Notes: generated from the letters alone by a model not told the origin. Shown: positions 11,002 through 21,205, counted from the first letter of the stretch. The stretch is 44,417 nt of DNA from an uncultured Neomegalonema sp. (GCA_938034615.1 CALHLW010000081.1:1-44417), one strand, 5' to 3'. Program-made: numbers and translations.

Positions 11002-11589
11002 ATGACCTCGCATGACCTGACCCCGGACACCATCGTGCCGTTCCTCGCCGATATCTTCGAGCGGCGGGGCGGGGAGGAATATCTGGGCGAGCCGGTGACC
11101 ATGGCCGAGCATATGCTGCAAGGGGCGACCATGGCCGAACGCAGCGGGGCGGAGGAGGAGATCGTGGTCGCCGCGCTGCTGCATGATATCGGGCATTTCA
11201 CGAGCGAATTCGGGATGTTTACGATGGATGACGCGGAGGACCGGCTGCATGAGGAAGCGGGGGCAGCGGTGCTGGAGCGGTTCTTCCCGGTACTGGTGAC
11301 GGATTGCGTACGGTATCATGTGGCGGCGAAGCGGTATCTCTGCGCGACAAAACCGGAATATTTCGGGCGATTGTCGGAGGCGTCGGTGCATTCGCTGAAC
11401 TTGCAGGGCGGGCCGATGAGCACGGAGGAAGTGGCCGCGTTCGAGCGGAATCCGAACTCCCGCGAAATTGTGCAGGTCCGGTATCTGGACGATGCGGGCA
11501 AGCATCCGGATATGCAAACCCCCGGTTTCGCCCATTTCGCACCGATGGTGCAGCGGGTGGTGGATAGGTATTGCGGAGTCGCGACGTAG
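11002..11589 (+). CDS. tmpB: HD-domain phosphonate oxygenase, PhnZ/TmpB-like
   Basis: YLGEPVTMAEHMLQGATMAERSGAEEEIVVAALLHDIGHF, RYHVAAKRYLCATKPEYFGRLSEASVHSLNLQGGPMSTEEVAAFE, DDAGKHPDMQTPGF, typical of the phosphonate HD-domain oxygenase family. Confidence 0.8.
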   Translation: MTSHDLTPDTIVPFLADIFERRGGEEYLGEPVTMAEHMLQGATMAERSGAEEEIVVAALLHDIGHFTSEFGMFTMDDAEDRLHEEAGAAVLERFFPVLVTDCVRYHVAAKRYLCATKPEYFGRLSEASVHSLNLQGGPMSTEEVAAFERNPNSREIVQVRYLDDAGKHPDMQTPGFAHFAPMVQRVVDRYCGVAT

Positions 11590-11682
11590 CGCCGGTGAGA
11601 GGCACCGGAGCATCGGCGTCTTCCCTTCCCGTTCCCTCCGTCCTATCGTTCCGGAAAACGACGACAGGGGAGAGCCGCCGCC

Positions 11683-13308
11683 ATGGCCCGTGAAGATTTC
11701 GACGTATTCGGCAAGAATCCGGCCAATTACGTGCCGCTGACCCCGCTTTCCTTCCTGCGTCGGGCGGCGGAGGTGCATGGGGATCACCCGTCGGTTATCC
11801 ACGGCGCGCGGCGCTATACGTGGGGCCAAACCTACGAGCGCTGCGTCCGCCTCGCTTCGGCCCTCGCCGCGCGGGGCATCGGGCGCAACGATGTGGTCAG
11901 CTTCCTCTGCCCCAACACTCCCGAGATGATTGAGGCGCATTTCGCCGTCAACATGGCGGGCGGGGTGCTCAATACGATCAACACCCGGCTCGATGCGGAT
12001 ACGGTCGCCTATATCCTCGAACATTCCGAAAGCCGCATCATCTTCTGTGACACGCAGTTTTCTCCCGTGGTCAAGGAAGCCCTCGCCATCCTCGGCGACG
12101 AGGCTCCCGAAGTCATCGACATCGTGGACAGCGAGTCCGAACCGGGCGAACGTCTCGGCGCCATCACCCACGAAGACCTGCTTGCCTCCGGCGACCCCGC
12201 ATACAATTGGCAGATGCCAGCCGACGAGTGGGATGCCATGGCGATCAACTACACCTCCGGCACGACGGGCCGCCCCAAGGGCGTCGTCTACCATCATCGG
12301 GGCGCGTATCTCATCGCCATCGGCACGATCATGGGCTGGCCGCTCCCGAAGCACCCCAAATACGTCTACATCGTCCCGCTGTTCCACTGTAACGGCTGGG
12401 GCCATGCGTGGGCGATGGCCGCACAAGCCGGTACGATGGTCTGCACCCGCGCCGTCTCGGCCAAGGCGATCTACGATGCCGCCGCCGACCATGGCGCGCA
12501 GTATTTCGGCGGTGCGCCCGTCGTCCTGCAAATGCTCATCAACGCCAAGCCCGAAGAGAAACGCGAGTTCGACCACACCATCGAGGCGTTCACCGCAGGC
12601 GCCCCCCCGCCCCCCGCCGTCCTCGCAAAGATGGAGGAACTCGGCGTCAACGTGCAGCATGTCTATGGCCTCACCGAAACCTACGGCCACGTCACCCAAT
12701 GCGACTGGAAAGGCGAGTGGGACGGCTTGCCCGCCGAAGAACGTGCCGAGATCAAGGGCCGTCAGGGGCCGCGCATGGCGATGTTCGAGGGCGCGACGGC
12801 GGTGGATATGGAAACCGGGGCCGAGGTTACCCATGACGGTGACCTATCCGGCGAGATCATGCTGCGTGGCAACACGGTGATGAAGGGTTATTTCAAGAAC
12901 CCTGAGGCCACCGAAGAAGCCTTCGCAGGCGGCTGGTTCCATTCCGGCGATGCGGCGGCGATCTATCCCGGCGGCTATCTCAAAATCCGCGACCGCCTCA
13001 AGGACGTCATCATCTCGGGCGGGGAAAACGTGTCTTCGGTCGAGGTCGAGGCCGTCCTGTTCAAATTCCCCGGTGTAGTCGCCGCCGGTGTCGTCGCCCG
13101 CCCCGATGACACATGGGGCGAGACGCCCTGCGCCTTCGTCGAGATGGCCGAAGGCAAGACCGCCACCCCCGAAGAGGTCATCGCCTTCTGCCGCCAGCAT
13201 CTCGCAGGCTTCAAGACCCCCAAGACCGTGATCTTCGAGGAGTTGCCCAAGACCTCAACGGGCAAAATCCAGAAGTTCATGCTGCGCGAGAAGGCGAGGG
13301 CGCTGTAG
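11683..13308 (+). CDS. AMP-dependent acyl-CoA synthetase/ligase (FadD/DmdB-like)
   Basis: INYTSGTTGRPKGVVYHHRGAY, VYGLTETYGHVTQC, GWFHSGDAAAIYPGGYLKIRDRLKDVIISGGENVSSVEVE, PKTSTGKIQKF. Confidence 0.92.
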   Translation: MAREDFDVFGKNPANYVPLTPLSFLRRAAEVHGDHPSVIHGARRYTWGQTYERCVRLASALAARGIGRNDVVSFLCPNTPEMIEAHFAVNMAGGVLNTINTRLDADTVAYILEHSESRIIFCDTQFSPVVKEALAILGDEAPEVIDIVDSESEPGERLGAITHEDLLASGDPAYNWQMPADEWDAMAINYTSGTTGRPKGVVYHHRGAYLIAIGTIMGWPLPKHPKYVYIVPLFHCNGWGHAWAMAAQAGTMVCTRAVSAKAIYDAAADHGAQYFGGAPVVLQMLINAKPEEKREFDHTIEAFTAGAPPPPAVLAKMEELGVNVQHVYGLTETYGHVTQCDWKGEWDGLPAEERAEIKGRQGPRMAMFEGATAVDMETGAEVTHDGDLSGEIMLRGNTVMKGYFKNPEATEEAFAGGWFHSGDAAAIYPGGYLKIRDRLKDVIISGGENVSSVEVEAVLFKFPGVVAAGVVARPDDTWGETPCAFVEMAEGKTATPEEVIAFCRQHLAGFKTPKTVIFEELPKTSTGKIQKFMLREKARAL

Positions 13309-13326
13309 CCCGGTTCCAAGAGCGAT

Positions 13327-13419
13327 GTCATTCCGCGGCTCGACCGTGGAATCCATCCCTCAACACAATGCATTGTTACGGTTGGATAAATGGACCCCGC
13401 GATCAAGTCGCGGGGTGAC
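13327..13419. repeat. 93-bp two-armed imperfect inverted repeat (REP doublet / MITE-like)
   Basis: Starts GTCATTCCGCGGCTCGACCGTGGAATCCAT, centre ACAATGCATTGT, ends TGGACCCCGCGATCAAGTCGCGGGGTGAC; both arms contain their own hairpins. Confidence 0.75.
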
Positions 13420-13464
13420 AGTTCGAGTCGATTATCCTCGTCTATCGGCAAAGCCGTATGCACT

Positions 13465-15678
13465 CTACCCCGGCACTGCCCCCGTTTGCTTCGGCACCGG
13501 AGCCTCCCGCGACACCAGCGCTGCCCCTGCGCCCGCAGCAGCCCCGAGCGCATCGCCCGCGCGTTCCTCCGCATCATCGGTCGTTTCCACGATCACGCGC
13601 ACCTGCGGCTTCGCGAAGGGGATGCTCTCCGCTTCGAAGGCATCCTGCATCGCCTGAAAGGCAAAACGCCGGATCATGAACTGTTTGCCCGGCTTGCACA
13701 TGAACTTGGTCGAGATGACGAAGCCGTAATCGTCCACCTCCACGGCTCCCTGCGCCTTGAAGGGTTGCAGGAAATCGTCGCGAATCGCCTCCTCGTTCAT
13801 CATCTCCTGCCCGACTTTCTTGAGCAGCTTGCGTACCTTGTTCAGGTCTGTCTCGAACGGCACCCGGATGCGCAGCTTCATGATCGCCCAGTCGCGGCTG
13901 AAGTTCTGGATCACATCCACCGAGCCGAACGGCACCGTATTGAGCGCCCCGCGATGGTGGCGCAGCTTCATCGAGCGGATGGAAATCTGCTCCACCGTTC
14001 CCTTCACGCTGCCCACATCGAGATATTCGCCCAACCGGAAGGCGTCTTCCATCAGGAAGAAGAACCCCGTCACGATATCGCGCACCAACGTCTGCGATCC
14101 GAAGCCAACAGCGAGGCCCACAACCCCCGCTCCGGCAAGCAATGGCCCCGTATTGACCCCTATTTCTGACAGCACGATCAGCAGGACCGCAGCCCCCAGC
14201 ACGATCATCAAGGCGCGTTTGGCCAGTGGCAGAAGGGTACGCGCGCGGCTCAGGCCCGCTCCGCCCTGTTCGGCATCCATCGCATCTGCACCGTGCACGG
14301 CAATGAACGCTGCATCCTCTTTCTCGATTTGCATGTCGATGGCGATGCGGATCGCCTGCCACAGGGTATAGGCGATGAACAGGGTGATGGCGACCGCCAC
14401 CGCCGTCTGTGCGATCCGCCCCCCGAGGGACTCGTTCGTCATCGCAAAGAAGTCCAGACGCCACCCTGCCGCAAGGATCGGCACGGCGAGGGCAGGCAGG
14501 GCAAAGCGCCCGACCCGCGCGATGGCAGTGCCCATCGCTTCGCCACGTTCGGAGAGACGATGCGCCATCCGGCTGAGCGCGCTCTCCATGATCGGTGCCA
14601 TCAGCAATACGAAGATCGTTACCAATGCCCCCCCGTAAAGCGGCCCGCCGCCGAGAAAGGTATCGATCAGGACGATAGCATAGAGGATGAGTGGTAGCAG
14701 CGGAAACGCGCTCGGCCAGACACGCGCGGCCAGACGGCGGACCGTTCCCGGCTGGGGCGAGCCCGCGAGGATATCCGTGGCGATCGCAGCCCGGCTTCCC
14801 CAGAGCGTCGCGCTCAGCAGAATGGCCGTCATGGCCCCGACGAGAACCAGCAGCAGCTCATGGACGTCCCCGCCGATTCCTACCGCCGAGAACGATGCGC
14901 AGGAAAAGAACGCGAAGACCGAAATGGCTGCCGTCCCCGATATGGAGCGGTGCAGCCGCGCGGCCTGTGCATCCGTCATTGCCGCGACGCGATGGCCGCT
15001 TTCCCCGTTTCCGGGCGAAAAGATCGTGCGGCTGATCCCGATAATGGCGGTGACGATCAGAATCGCGGCGAGAAAGAAGAAGAACAGCGTCCGGTCGCGC
15101 CCGTCTGGTGGCACCAGCAGGAAGAACACGAGCGTCGCGATGGCACCAAGCGCTACGACCACCAGCATTTCTCCGAACAGCAATCCGAGGAACCAGACGA
15201 CCCGCCCCGGCTGCCCCGCCGGACTTTCCCGCAAACTGGTCTTCCCAGACCGAAGCAACCGCTCGCGCAGGCGATACGCGCCGAGGCCCCCTATTACGAC
15301 GGAGAGCGCGAAGATGATCAGGAATTTCCCGAAGGCCTGTCCGTCGCGCCCTTTCGTCATCCGCTTCCACCATTCGGCCGGTAAAGCGGCAAGCTCAGGG
15401 AAGGTGCCGAAGACCTCACCGGCCCGCGTGCGTACTGTGCTGAAACTGCGTTGGAACAGATAGGCCGCATTGGCGGGATTGAACACGCCGCGCTTGGCCT
15501 TCGGCTCTTCGACCAATCGCTCCAGCAGCAGGCGGCGGACTTCTTCGTCGGACAAAGGCGCGATATCGGCGGCAGTGCGCGGTGCGGGCGTCTCTGCGGT
15601 CTGCGCCATCACCGGCGCGGCAAGCGCGAGCATGGCGATGCTCAACAGCGCAAAGAGAAATCGTTTCGGTACACCCAT
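13465..15678 (-). CDS. MscS-family mechanosensitive ion channel (multi-TM)
   Basis: Signal MGVPKRFLFALLSIAMLALAAPVMAQ; C-terminal GAGVVGLAVGFGSQTLVRDIVTGFFFLMEDAFRLGEYLDVGSVKGTVEQISIRSMKLRHHRGALNTVPFG. Confidence 0.9.
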   Translation of the reverse strand: MGVPKRFLFALLSIAMLALAAPVMAQTAETPAPRTAADIAPLSDEEVRRLLLERLVEEPKAKRGVFNPANAAYLFQRSFSTVRTRAGEVFGTFPELAALPAEWWKRMTKGRDGQAFGKFLIIFALSVVIGGLGAYRLRERLLRSGKTSLRESPAGQPGRVVWFLGLLFGEMLVVVALGAIATLVFFLLVPPDGRDRTLFFFFLAAILIVTAIIGISRTIFSPGNGESGHRVAAMTDAQAARLHRSISGTAAISVFAFFSCASFSAVGIGGDVHELLLVLVGAMTAILLSATLWGSRAAIATDILAGSPQPGTVRRLAARVWPSAFPLLPLILYAIVLIDTFLGGGPLYGGALVTIFVLLMAPIMESALSRMAHRLSERGEAMGTAIARVGRFALPALAVPILAAGWRLDFFAMTNESLGGRIAQTAVAVAITLFIAYTLWQAIRIAIDMQIEKEDAAFIAVHGADAMDAEQGGAGLSRARTLLPLAKRALMIVLGAAVLLIVLSEIGVNTGPLLAGAGVVGLAVGFGSQTLVRDIVTGFFFLMEDAFRLGEYLDVGSVKGTVEQISIRSMKLRHHRGALNTVPFGSVDVIQNFSRDWAIMKLRIRVPFETDLNKVRKLLKKVGQEMMNEEAIRDDFLQPFKAQGAVEVDDYGFVISTKFMCKPGKQFMIRRFAFQAMQDAFEAESIPFAKPQVRVIVETTDDAEERAGDALGAAAGAGAALVSREAPVPKQTGAVPG

Positions 15679-15899
15679 GCCGCAATCCCCGTTACCACCC
15701 CATTCACCATGACAAGGGGCAGATCGGCAAGGACCGCATCGTTGGAGTGATCCTGACAGGATAATTCGGTGGTGGTTCAGTCTGTAAATGGACGACTGTT
15801 GCATTGTGAAAACCGGAGTTGGCAAATCGCCGGGAGCGGCCATTCCAATTCACTTCCGAGGATTCCACAATTCTTCTGACTTTGATGGCGGTTTGTTGC

Positions 15900-17135
15900 T
15901 CAGTTCCACGTCCACTGCCAGCTTTCCGGCACTGGCCCGCCCCTGCGATCAACCTCTCCGGCCACAAGTTCTTCGAGACGCAGCACCTCTCGCACGATTG
16001 CGGGGACCATCACGCTGCCGATGCCTCGGCCCAGACATTCGTGCAGCCCGACGCCGAAGTGAAAGCTGTTGCTCTGGGAGCGGGTCGGGTCAAAATCGTT
16101 CGGGTTCCGGAATGCCGCTGGATCGAACATGGCCGAATGGGTGATGGCGACAACTGTTGCGCCCTTTGGAATCGCGGTCTCATGCTCGGTTCCGCGAGCG
16201 AGAACGGTGTCGCTCTCGCAGGTACGGAAATAGTAGGGAAACGCGGGTGAAAGACGCAGCGCTTCGAAGACGAATCCGTCGATGGACTCCGAAAACGGGC
16301 CGCGTGCAGCAGCGCGCGCTGCCGCCAACCGCTCCGGATCGTCCATGAGGTAGCAGAGGGCGTTGACGACGGCGTGCGATGTGCTCTCAACCGCTCCGAT
16401 CAGCAACCCACCGACATTGATCGCCAATCGCTCGGCGTCAAATTTCAGCGACAGGGATGCCGCCACCCGCAACAGGCGCGAGACAGGATCGCTGTCGCCG
16501 ATTGTCTCGACGGTCAGCGCCTTCTTCGCGATGAGACCGGCGAGATAGAGGCTCATATGCTGGCTGGCCTTCTCGCGTTCGGCGATGATCTTCTCACGTC
16601 CGATCCCCGCGCCATCGTTAAAGGGTTGGTTCCAGAACGCATCCATCTGGTTCCAATACGACCAGCGGATCAGATCATCCGGGTCGCTGCTGTCATAGCC
16701 GAACCAATCCTGAACCAGAGACACAGGTACGGCACGGGTGATGCCTCGGATCGCTTCGATCTCCCCCTTCGCGTCTTTCAGCAGCTCGGCGGTTTTCGCG
16801 CCGATGTAAGTGCGAATATCGGGTAGGTCTTCGCGGTCGAGAATCGCGCGCATGATCGATTTCTCGCGCAAATGTCGGGCGGTGTCATCTTGCGCCATCC
16901 AGTAAGTGCCCTGCTTCGGCTTGTAGGGCGCGATGCTGAAAAGATCGTTGCGACGCAAGACCTCCGAACAGTCCTCGAACCGCGTCACCAGCGTGACTTC
17001 GGGCATGGCAAGAACCGGGGCGCTCTCGCGCAGTTCGGCGTAGAGAGGCAATGGGTCTCTACGCATCCGGTTTCGCACCATCGGCCAGCGGTCAGACTCG
17101 GGCATTGCTTCAAATCGCTTGAGAAAATCTGACAT
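15900..17135 (-). CDS. Cytochrome P450
   Basis: Heme-loop FHFGVGLHECLGRGIG, ExxR (FEALRLSP), start MSDFLKRFEAMPESD with GGAG leader. Confidence 0.93.
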   Translation of the reverse strand: MSDFLKRFEAMPESDRWPMVRNRMRRDPLPLYAELRESAPVLAMPEVTLVTRFEDCSEVLRRNDLFSIAPYKPKQGTYWMAQDDTARHLREKSIMRAILDREDLPDIRTYIGAKTAELLKDAKGEIEAIRGITRAVPVSLVQDWFGYDSSDPDDLIRWSYWNQMDAFWNQPFNDGAGIGREKIIAEREKASQHMSLYLAGLIAKKALTVETIGDSDPVSRLLRVAASLSLKFDAERLAINVGGLLIGAVESTSHAVVNALCYLMDDPERLAAARAAARGPFSESIDGFVFEALRLSPAFPYYFRTCESDTVLARGTEHETAIPKGATVVAITHSAMFDPAAFRNPNDFDPTRSQSNSFHFGVGLHECLGRGIGSVMVPAIVREVLRLEELVAGEVDRRGGPVPESWQWTWN

Positions 17136-17301
17136 CAATCTCCTCGTCACGCGGCACTATTGGCACCAGCTGTTGCGAGAGGATTTAATCATACCGTCTG
17201 ACGCGAGTCTCCGTTACAAATCCGGCATAGGCCGCATGCGGCGCAAGGTGGCGATGATTTCTCAGCATCGCCTCACGCCCTAATAGCGCTCGCCGTGGAC
17301 T

Positions 17302-17667
17302 TCAGTCGGAGTTGAATTTCGGCTTGTCTCGATTGCCGTCCCATTTCTCGCGCTTGACGCTCGCCTGTGGCTCTTTCGGCTCGGGGGTAGGGGACATGTC
17401 TTCGTAGAGCGCCTGTGCCTCGGGCGCAGGGCCGCGCCGTTCGCCGAGCGCGATGATCCGAACGATGCGGATTCGGTCTTGCAGGGTGAAGGTCAGCACG
17501 TCGTCGGGGCGCACGGTCTTGCCCGGTTTTGTATACCGCTCGCCGTTGATCCGCATCATGCCGTTCGACACCAGCTTCGAGGCCAATCCCCGCGATTTAA
17601 GAAACCGCGCGTGCCACAGCCACTTGTCCACACGCAGGGTTTCGGCAGTTTCGGCCTCGTCACTCAT
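17302..17667 (-). CDS. RNA-binding S4 domain protein (HslR-like)
   Basis: LRVDKWLWHARFLKSRGLASKLVSNGMMRINGERYTKPGKTVRPDDVLTF. Confidence 0.9.
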   Translation of the reverse strand: MSDEAETAETLRVDKWLWHARFLKSRGLASKLVSNGMMRINGERYTKPGKTVRPDDVLTFTLQDRIRIVRIIALGERRGPAPEAQALYEDMSPTPEPKEPQASVKREKWDGNRDKPKFNSD

Positions 17668-17680
17668 GCGCTGAACCGCA

Positions 17681-20600
17681 TCACTTCCCGTCCTTGAGTT
17701 TTTGCAGGATCGCGAAGGGCGAATCCGGGTCTATGGGGCGGTTCGAGCGGGGCGGCGCGGCGCTGTGCTCGCGTTTCGGGGCGTCCCGACGTTCCTGCCC
17801 CGGTTTTCCGCGTGGCTTGCCGCCCTTGCGGTTGGCGTCCTTCGGGCGAGCGTCCGATTTTCCGCCCTCGCGCCGGGGCTTGCGGTCGCCTTCCTTGCGT
17901 GGAGGACGGTTCTCGTTCCCTTCGCGGCGCGGGCCATCACCCCGCTGACGCCGACCTTTGGGCAGGATGCGGAACGTATAGAACGTTTCCATCTCGCCCG
18001 TCGCCTGATCCGGTATTGAAACCTCGACGGTCTTGCCTTCGGCCTCCTTCGGCGCAGAGGAAGGCTGACCCATCGCCGCCATCGGTTCCTCGCCTTCCGC
18101 AACTTGAGGCGCGGCGGCATCCCCGGCAATGGGCCGTTCCGGGGCCTGATCGACATCGGTTGGTCCCTGCTCCACGGCTTCTATGGCTGCGGTATCGGCC
18201 TCGGCGAAGGCGGTCGCGGCAGGGGCGCTGTCCAGTGCCTCACTGGGGTTGTCCAGCGAAATCACCGCATCGACCGGCGCGGGCGCACCATCCTCGATTG
18301 GCGCTTCCGCAGGCTCGACGGGCAGAGGTTCGACAGGCAGAGGCTCTATGCTATCGATAGGCGAGACGAAGGCCTCGACGACCCCATCCTCCATCTCCAC
18401 CTTGACGACGGCTTGTCTCGGGGTCGTATCGGTTTTTGCGGCAGCATTCGGTTCAGGTTTGACCGGCACCGGCTTCACCTTGGCCCGCTCCGCCTTCTCG
18501 GCGCGATAGCCCATGCCTTCCATCAGCGACGCGAATTGTTCCAGCGTCAGCCCCGTGATCGACAGCATATCCGCCGTCGCCTCGAAGCCCTTGCGTGCAT
18601 CGAGGCCCCGCGTCATGTCGGCCAGCCGTTCCAGCATATCCAGCCGCAATGCCCGATCCCCGGCCTTGCGATACCCGGCCATCTGGAAATACGCCTCCGG
18701 CACGCCTTCTGGTGCCGCAAAGGTGACGACCCCTGCGGGGGGCGGGGCAGGAATCTCGTCCATCCCTTGTGCAATGCCCCACAGCACGATGCGCAGCCGC
18801 GAGGGCGCGGGCTTTAGCAATGCAGGCATGAACAGCGTGTATTGCCCGAATCGCAGCCCATGCTTGCGCATCAGCGAGCGCGTATCCTGCTCGATGGATT
18901 TGACGTCCTGCGCGATGGGGCCACGGGGCAGCACACCCAGCGCCTCAACGAGTTGAAACACCACGCCCCGTGCGATGCCGTCGATCTTCGCATCGTCGCG
19001 CAGATCGAGCAGCGGCTCGAACAGCGCCTTGATCCGCCGGTCGATCCATTGCTGCAATCGCTTCTCGGCTCGCTCGACGCTGGTGGCTTCCAGCAGGTCG
19101 TCGGCATAGACCTTCACGACCGGCGACAGGGCATCGGCGCCCTTGGTCAGCCGCCCGATAACGACGTTGTCCCAGACGATGCCGCCCTGCTCGGTGAAAC
19201 CCAGATCGCCGTCATTGCCCGCATAGAGCTTTTCGACCCGCTGGGTCAGCTCCGCAATGACGGGCGTGGTACTGGCTGCGCGCAGGGTGGTCGCATGAAC
19301 GCCCTCGGCTTCCTTGTCCGGCTGAAAGCGCAAGCCTTCGAGCCGTCCGACATGTTCGCCTTCGACGCTGACGCCCCCGTCCTTATCGACTGTGGCCACC
19401 AGTTCCTCCTTCTGTTTCAACCGCTGCATCAGCACGCTGGTGCGGCGATCGACAAATCGCTGTGTCAGTCTGGCATGGAGCGCGTCGGAAAGTCGATCCT
19501 CCACGGCGCGCGTCCGTTCTCGCCAGTGTTTGGCATCGTCCAGCCAGTCCGACCTGTTGGCGGCGTAGGTCCATGTGCGGATATAGGCAAGTCTTTTGGA
19601 CAGTACGTCGATATCGCCGTCTGTTTTATCGATTCGGATGACCTGCCCGGCCATCCAGTCGGTCGGGATCACCCGCTGCCCCGTCGTCAGGAACGTATAG
19701 ATGCGGCGCAGCAGGTCCACATGCTCGCCCACCATCGTCTTGCGGAAATCCGGTATCTGGCAGACATCCCACAGCAATCGCACGGCATTCTTGCCCTGGG
19801 CGCTCATCTGGATATCCGGGTCGGCGGCCAGCATCCGTAGCGCCATCACGTCCTCGGCCTCGCGGGTACGCATCAACCCCCGGTGCGGAGCGGGGAAATC
19901 GAGGCTGGCCAGCAGCGCCTCGGCGGTCGCGAATTGCAGGCGCGCATTGCGCCATTGCAGGTTCCCGATGGAGTGGAACTCGTGCTCCTCGATGGCCTCG
20001 ACCACTTCGGGCTCCAGCGGGCGGCAATCGGCGGTCACGCCGAAGCTGCCGTCATTCATGTACCGCCCCGCGCGCCCCGCGATCTGCGCCAGCTCCTGCG
20101 CCTGAAGATTGCGGTGCTTCCTGCCGTCGAACTTGGCCTTGCCTGCAAACCACACCGACTTCAGATCGAGGTTCAGCCCCATCCCGATGGCATCGGTCGC
20201 CACCAGATACTCGACCTCGCCCTCCTGAAACATTTTTACCTGTGCATTGCGGGTGCGAGGCGACAGCGCCCCCATCACCACCGCCGCCCCGCCTTTCTGC
20301 CGCCGGATCAATTCCGCAATCGCATAGACCTGATCCGTCGAGAACGCGACGATGGCCGAGCGTTGCGGCAACCGGCTGATCTTCTTCGACCCGGCATAGG
20401 ACAGCACCGAGAACCGCTCGCGAAAGTGAAACCGCACACCGGGGATCAACTGAGCGATCCGCTCCTTCATCGTCAGCGCGCCGAGGAACAGCGTCTCGTG
20501 CATCCCCCGCGCGTTGAGCAGTCGGTCGGTGAAGACATGCCCGCGCTCGGGGTCGGCACAGAGCTGGATTTCATCCACTGCAAGGAACCCGGCTCCCGTC

Positions 20601-20866
20601 TCCACCGGCATCGATTCGACGGTACAGATGAAATATTTCGCGTTCGGGGGGACGATCTTCTCCTCCCCCGTCACCAGTGCGACGACCGATGGACCCCGCA
20701 GCTCGACACAGCGGTCATAGACTTCCCGTGCCAGCAGGCGCAACGGAAAGCCCATCACGCCGGTCTTGTGACCCAGCATCCGTTCGATGGCATAGGTCGT
20801 CTTGCCGGTATTGGTGGGGCCGAGCACCGCCGTAACGGTATGATCCCTCGGGTGGGAGGCGGACAT
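17681..20866 (-). CDS. SUV3-like DEAD/DEAH helicase
   Basis: AVLGPTNTGKTTYAIERMLGHKTGVMGFPLRLLAREVYDRC Walker A, DEIQLCADPERGHVFTDRLL, GRAGRYMNDGSFGVT; basic C-terminal tail. Confidence 0.9.
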   Translation of the reverse strand: MSASHPRDHTVTAVLGPTNTGKTTYAIERMLGHKTGVMGFPLRLLAREVYDRCVELRGPSVVALVTGEEKIVPPNAKYFICTVESMPVETGAGFLAVDEIQLCADPERGHVFTDRLLNARGMHETLFLGALTMKERIAQLIPGVRFHFRERFSVLSYAGSKKISRLPQRSAIVAFSTDQVYAIAELIRRQKGGAAVVMGALSPRTRNAQVKMFQEGEVEYLVATDAIGMGLNLDLKSVWFAGKAKFDGRKHRNLQAQELAQIAGRAGRYMNDGSFGVTADCRPLEPEVVEAIEEHEFHSIGNLQWRNARLQFATAEALLASLDFPAPHRGLMRTREAEDVMALRMLAADPDIQMSAQGKNAVRLLWDVCQIPDFRKTMVGEHVDLLRRIYTFLTTGQRVIPTDWMAGQVIRIDKTDGDIDVLSKRLAYIRTWTYAANRSDWLDDAKHWRERTRAVEDRLSDALHARLTQRFVDRRTSVLMQRLKQKEELVATVDKDGGVSVEGEHVGRLEGLRFQPDKEAEGVHATTLRAASTTPVIAELTQRVEKLYAGNDGDLGFTEQGGIVWDNVVIGRLTKGADALSPVVKVYADDLLEATSVERAEKRLQQWIDRRIKALFEPLLDLRDDAKIDGIARGVVFQLVEALGVLPRGPIAQDVKSIEQDTRSLMRKHGLRFGQYTLFMPALLKPAPSRLRIVLWGIAQGMDEIPAPPPAGVVTFAAPEGVPEAYFQMAGYRKAGDRALRLDMLERLADMTRGLDARKGFEATADMLSITGLTLEQFASLMEGMGYRAEKAERAKVKPVPVKPEPNAAAKTDTTPRQAVVKVEMEDGVVEAFVSPIDSIEPLPVEPLPVEPAEAPIEDGAPAPVDAVISLDNPSEALDSAPAATAFAEADTAAIEAVEQGPTDVDQAPERPIAGDAAAPQVAEGEEPMAAMGQPSSAPKEAEGKTVEVSIPDQATGEMETFYTFRILPKGRRQRGDGPRREGNENRPPRKEGDRKPRREGGKSDARPKDANRKGGKPRGKPGQERRDAPKREHSAAPPRSNRPIDPDSPFAILQKLKDGK

Positions 20867-21037
20867 GAGGGCAGCCTTTGGGGCGGGGTGGGTCTGGACG
20901 CCTATGTAGAGCGTCAGGTCAGCAGGTACAACGGAGTGGGTAACCTAAGCAATGCGACCGATCCGCGACACTCGTTCGAACATGGGCCGAATAGGAACAA
21001 CATCGTGGAGTGATCTTCCAAGGCTTCTTCTCTCACG

Positions 21038-21205
21038 TTACCGAACCTCAAGTGCCCGTACTTCGCCACTGTCGGTGCCGAAAACCACGATAGCGCCATC
21101 GGTATACAATTGCGTCGAAACGCGCTTGCCAAAGCTGCGACTTGTTTCATCACCCCGGTACAAGTGACGTATGCTGATTTTACCGCGAATAGTGCCGACA
21201 GCTGA
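21038..21205 (-). pseudogene. Orphan C-terminal fragment of an unidentified protein, truncated at the IS remnant
   Basis: Open minus reading FSAVGTIRGKISIRHLYRGDETSRSFGKRVSTQLYTDGAIVVFGTDSGEVRALEVR* with protein-like composition; stop at 21038-21040; no start codon context before transposase-derived sequence begins. Confidence 0.45.

Noticed and set aside
17220-17275. GCCGCATGCGGC palindrome and GGCGATG...CATCGCC hairpin near the S4 gene end
   Set aside because: Could be a weak terminator, but no T-tract on either strand; not strong enough to call.
18315-18365. Short tandem repeat encoding PLPVEPLPVEP in the helicase gene
   Set aside because: Ordinary low-complexity linker in the disordered C-terminal region.
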